NCBI RefSeq assembly: GCF_000980815.1
Contig: NZ_CP011311.1
Coordinates: 788,571-852,570, forward strand
Length of the DNA: 64,000 nucleotides
Reading direction: 5' to 3'
Source of the DNA: Corynebacterium camporealensis
Lineage (GTDB): Bacteria > Actinomycetota > Actinomycetes > Mycobacteriales > Mycobacteriaceae
Of this stretch, positions 61,383 through 64,000 are shown piece after piece; position 1 is the first letter of the stretch; every line of letters begins with the position of its first letter. The notes below the pieces were generated by a model. That model did no database searches. It saw nothing but the letters and a program-made list of their open reading frames with translations, and was not told the origin of the DNA. The translations under genes were made by a program, and so were the position numbers.

Positions 61383-63010
61383 TCCGCGACCAACGTCTCC
61401 ATGGTGAGCTCTGGGTGCTCCTTTTCGATGAAGGCGAGCTTCCACTTGTCGCCAAACAGGGCGATGAGCTCGCCGTCTTGGCGGGTGAAGATTTCTACGC
61501 CGCGCTGGCGGCCGAGTTCCGGTGCGGACTCGGCGTCGGTGCGACGCGCCACGGAGTAGGGGATGGGCTCGGTGATCGTTTCGACGTTGTACTCGAGTTC
61601 CATGCGTGCCTGCATGACCTCGAACTGCATTGGGCCAACAGCCGCCATGACTGGCGATGCATCGCCGCGGGCGTCGTTGCGCAGAATCTGTACCACGCCT
61701 TCGGCCGCCAGCTGGTCCAAGCCCTTGCGGAAGGCCTTGTACTTGCCCAGCGATTTCGCGCGCAGGATGCGGAAGGCTTCCGGTGCGAACTGCGGCATCG
61801 GCTTGAACTGGACCTTCTTGCCCGCATAAATCGTGTCGCCCGGTGCCAGCGAACCGGCGTTAACCAAGCCGACGATATCGCCCGGATACGCAGTATCGAC
61901 CGTGTCACGAGTACGACCAAACACGGTCAGGGCGTACTTCGTGGAGAAGGAACGACCCGACTGGGCGTGGTTGACCTGCATGCCGCGCTCAAAGGAACCG
62001 GAGACCACGCGCATAAACGCCAGGTTGTCGCGGTGCTTTTGGTCCATGCCGGCCTGGACCTTGAAGATCACGCCGGAGAAATCATCGGTGACCTCACGGA
62101 CCTCATCAATTGCGGTGGTGGATTCTTCCACCGCACGCGGGTCGGACTCACGCGAATGCGGAGCCGGTGCAATCGCGCACAGGGTATCGAGAATCTGGTG
62201 CACACCGAAGTTCAGCATCGCGGAGGCGAAAATCAGCGGCGAGGTCACGCACTGCTCGAACAGTTCCTGGTCGTGCAAGGCGCCATCGGCAGCTAGCAGC
62301 TCAGCTTCCTCAACCGCAGTTTCCCAGTTGGCTTCTTCCTTCGCGGCAGCCTCGTCAGGGGAGTAGTGCTCCTCCGGCGCGATGGTGGAACCACCGGCGG
62401 TGCGCAGGAAGTGGATGTACTTGTCGGCCTCGCCATCGTCGTTGATGTGGGCCAGACCGCGGAAGTCACCGGCGATACCCACGGGCCAGTACAACGGGGT
62501 GGGCTGCAGCTGGATTTCGTTGACGATTTCATCGACCAGCTCCAGCGGCTCCCGGCCGACGCGGTCCCACTTGTTGATCACGGTGACAATGGGCAGGGCA
62601 CGGGCCTTACACACGCGGAAGAGCTTCAGGGTTTGCGGCTCGAGGCCTTTGGCGGCATCGATAAGCATGACTGCCGCATCGACAGCGGTGAGTACGCGGT
62701 AGGTATCTTCCGAAAAGTCCGCGTGACCAGGGGTATCCACCAGGTTGATCATGTAAGGCTCGCCCTCATGACCTTCCGGGGCGTACTCAAACTGCAGGGC
62801 AGACGAAGCCACGGAAATGCCGCGGTCTTTTTCCATGTCCATCCAGTCCGACACGGTGGACTTACGTCCCGCCTTGCCGTGGACGGCACCTGCTTCATTA
62901 ATGACGTGCGCGTGCAGCGCCAGCGCCTCCGTCAGGGTCGACTTACCGGCATCGGGGTGGGCGATAACGGCAAAGGTACGGCGGCGGGCAGCTTCAGCGG
63001 CAATACTCAT
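61379..63010 (-). CDS. Peptide chain release factor 3
   Basis: A 543-residue translational GTPase recycling RF1/RF2. G1 AHPDAGKST, G3 DTPGHADF, G4 NKWD, and the RF3-type MDMEKDRGISVASS switch. TAAACT lies 7 nt before the ATG on the minus strand, so it may have its own leaderless promoter even though pth lies only 17 nt upstream. Confidence 0.94.
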   Translation of the reverse strand: MSIAAEAARRRTFAVIAHPDAGKSTLTEALALHAHVINEAGAVHGKAGRKSTVSDWMDMEKDRGISVASSALQFEYAPEGHEGEPYMINLVDTPGHADFSEDTYRVLTAVDAAVMLIDAAKGLEPQTLKLFRVCKARALPIVTVINKWDRVGREPLELVDEIVNEIQLQPTPLYWPVGIAGDFRGLAHINDDGEADKYIHFLRTAGGSTIAPEEHYSPDEAAAKEEANWETAVEEAELLAADGALHDQELFEQCVTSPLIFASAMLNFGVHQILDTLCAIAPAPHSRESDPRAVEESTTAIDEVREVTDDFSGVIFKVQAGMDQKHRDNLAFMRVVSGSFERGMQVNHAQSGRSFSTKYALTVFGRTRDTVDTAYPGDIVGLVNAGSLAPGDTIYAGKKVQFKPMPQFAPEAFRILRAKSLGKYKAFRKGLDQLAAEGVVQILRNDARGDASPVMAAVGPMQFEVMQARMELEYNVETITEPIPYSVARRTDAESAPELGRQRGVEIFTRQDGELIALFGDKWKLAFIEKEHPELTMETLVAD

Positions 63011-63017
63011 GCCGGAT

Positions 63018-63023
63018 AGTTTA
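63018..63023 (-). promoter_or_regulatory. Probable -10 hexamer of prfC
   Basis: On the minus strand TAAACT lies exactly 7 nt before the prfC ATG at 63010. Confidence 0.4.
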
Positions 63024-63027
63024 GCGC

Positions 63028-63618
63028 CTACTTAGTGTGAATCTGATTCTGTGCCGCAGCCAGGCCTTTTTCGACAATCAGACGCACGGCTTCAGCAGCA
63101 GTATCAATAGCCGGTTCCACGCCCTCATCCACGTTGCTGAGCACGTAATCCGGAATCGGCGTGCCCTTGGCCGGGCGCCCAATACCAATGCGCACGCGCA
63201 GGTAATCCCGTGTGCCCAGGTATTGGGTTAGAGATTTGAGGCCGTTGTGGCCATTTTCATTACCGCCTTTCTTACACCGTACCTTGTGCGCAGGCAGGTC
63301 CAGTTCGTCGTGCAGGACGATAATCTTCTCCGCAGGCACGCCGGTCTTGTGCGCCAGGGCGGCTACTGGTTCACCGGAGTTATTCATGTACGTCCCCGCG
63401 CGCACCAGCAGTACGTTCTGCCCGGCAATGGTTAGGTTTGCCCCGGTGACATTGATGCCGCGCAGGGGCTTTAATGGGGCATCGCAAAGCTTATCGATGC
63501 CCATATACCCCACATTGTGCCGCGTACCGGCGTAGCGCTGACCTGGGTTTCCCAAACCTACGACCAGCCAGTCGGCGGTGGGTTGGTTGCCAAAAAGTCG
63601 GGCAAAGAACTTCTTCAT
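63028..63618 (-). CDS. Peptidyl-tRNA hydrolase
   Basis: 196 residues. Catalytic His in NPGQRYAGTRHNVGY, Asn in TYMNNSGEPV and Asp in LHDELDLP; the basic NGHNGLKSL loop follows. It recycles peptidyl-tRNA dropped from ribosomes. An N-terminal ~15-residue extension (MKKFFARLFGNQP) precedes the core. AAAGGAG lies 7 nt before the ATG. The first 12 coding bases and the start codon lie in one arm of a 14-bp inverted repeat. Confidence 0.94.
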   Translation of the reverse strand: MKKFFARLFGNQPTADWLVVGLGNPGQRYAGTRHNVGYMGIDKLCDAPLKPLRGINVTGANLTIAGQNVLLVRAGTYMNNSGEPVAALAHKTGVPAEKIIVLHDELDLPAHKVRCKKGGNENGHNGLKSLTQYLGTRDYLRVRIGIGRPAKGTPIPDYVLSNVDEGVEPAIDTAAEAVRLIVEKGLAAAQNQIHTK

Positions 63619-63683
63619 CGTGCTCCTTTAACGGTTATCGATATCGTCGATCCTAAGGTATCGCTGCAGCGATGAAGAAGTTC
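63607..63683 (-). promoter_or_regulatory. Inverted repeat that could mask the pth start codon
   Basis: 63607-63620 (start codon and codons 2-4 of pth) is perfectly complementary, 14 of 14, to 63670-63683 in the presumed leader. In the mRNA this would form a stem with the AUG inside. A second palindrome, ATCGCTGCAGCGAT (63660-63673), overlaps the upstream arm and would compete with it. The Shine-Dalgarno lies just inside the loop. Confidence 0.6.
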
Positions 63684-63693
63684 CCCGCAGGCG

Positions 63694-64000
63694 TTATTTC
63701 AGAGCAGATAGTGCCTTAAATGCTGTTCTGACTGTGTCCTTCTTGGCATTCGTGTCGGTGATGCCTTGGTCGGCGATGTAGCGCATCGCCAGCATGCTGC
63801 AGGTGCCGCAAGCGTTGAGCATGACGGAGATTTCAAACTCATCGTGGTCGGGGAGGCGTTCCATAAAGGCATCGACAAGCGGTTGGCAACGCTCAACGAA
63901 ACTGCGGGCGTCATCGCAAGAGACCTCAGAGGCCTCGAGGAATTCGCCTACTTTGAACAGCGATGCCACACCATGTAATTCGACGCCGTCGTCGGAGAGA
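63694..64000 (-). CDS. Small hypothetical protein, possibly truncated by the window edge
   Basis: At least 91 residues from a GTG at 63969, but the frame stays open without a stop to the window end, reading LHGVASLFKVGEF across that GTG, so the true start may lie outside. The visible part is helical, with Cys in SCDDARSF and ACGTCSMLAM; the closing region has a CGTC pair. No domain recognised. The GTG lacks a Shine-Dalgarno. Its 3' end is 75 nt from the pth start. Confidence 0.5.
   Translation of the reverse strand, partial: LSDDGVELHGVASLFKVGEFLEASEVSCDDARSFVERCQPLVDAFMERLPDHDEFEISVMLNACGTCSMLAMRYIADQGITDTNAKKDTVRTAFKALSALK

Noticed and set aside
1..64000. Mobile elements, CRISPR arrays, tRNA genes
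   Set aside because: No transposase or integrase, terminal inverted repeats, regularly spaced repeats or tRNA cloverleaf with a GGTTC arm was found. The catabolic region at 44-61 kb shows no attachment site or composition break that I can see by eye.

Overview
The window reads as chromosomal DNA of a Corynebacterium. Two lines of evidence point there. The proteins closely resemble corynebacterial families (MprAB/PepD, BetP with its charged osmosensing tail, Rpf2, the Glp/GlpR division pair, actinobacterial Pmt). The backbone gene order also follows the Mycobacteriales order that I know from M. tuberculosis Rv0979-Rv1014: rpmF, mprA-mprB-pepD-moaB2, mscL, 5-FTHF ligase, galU-moeA-rimJ, pmt, rsmI, metG, tatD, rpf, ksgA, ispE, pth. 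Base composition is moderately GC-rich and even. I see no insertion sequences, prophage, CRISPR array, tRNA or rRNA.

Left part (1-18 kb): an HNH endonuclease-family gene lies behind a cluster of DnaA-box-like sequences. Next come two divergent groups of zinc-free (cysteine-poor) ribosomal proteins (rpsR-rpsN-rpmG-rpmB and rpmE-rpmF) and the envelope-stress module mprAB-pepD with a MoaB/Mog protein. They are followed by mscL, a SAF-domain protein, 5-FTHF ligase, galU and the division-linked glp-rimJ-glpR group. The block ends with tag, a DoxX protein paired with a zinc-finger anti-sigma-like membrane protein, the protein O-mannosyltransferase pmt, and rsmI.

Middle (18-44 kb): betP is followed by a six-gene operon encoding a secreted glycerophosphodiesterase, a complete ABC importer and an MBL-fold hydrolase, with Pho-box-like repeats in front. 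I read it as a candidate organophosphate scavenging system. Then come metG, tatD, rpf2, rsmA, ispE, a solitary lipoprotein form of the zinc chaperone AztD with a palindromic operator, and an ABC-F ATPase. A minus-strand operon follows whose first two genes look like UDP-sulfoquinovose synthase and sulfoquinovosyl transferase, the two steps of plant-type sulfolipid (SQDG) synthesis.

Right part (44-61 kb): an accessory catabolic region for branched short-chain acyl units. It holds thiolase, two 3-hydroxyisobutyryl-CoA hydrolase-like proteins (one of them outside the cluster, at 37.6 kb), enoyl-CoA hydratase, acyl-CoA synthetase, acyl-CoA dehydrogenase, a 2-methyl-3-hydroxybutyryl-CoA dehydrogenase-like SDR, MmsA, MmsB and a GntP-type permease, with one MarR and two TetR regulators. 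Together these could take isobutyrate, 2-methylbutyrate or 3-hydroxyisobutyrate to propionyl-CoA and acetyl-CoA. Embedded in it is a lysine acyltransferase/deacetylase pair (Pat-like and AcuC) facing an acyl-CoA synthetase that carries the PX4GK target motif. Two promoters in the region share a 26-bp TGTAC-N15-CGTAC operator-like element. The window ends with prfC, pth (start codon inside a 14-bp inverted repeat) and a small gene that may run off the edge.

Genome style: many genes have a TANNNT-like hexamer exactly 7 nt before the ATG, which suggests leaderless transcripts. Six convergent gene pairs overlap by exactly 4 nt, sharing their stop codons (CTAG or TTAA).
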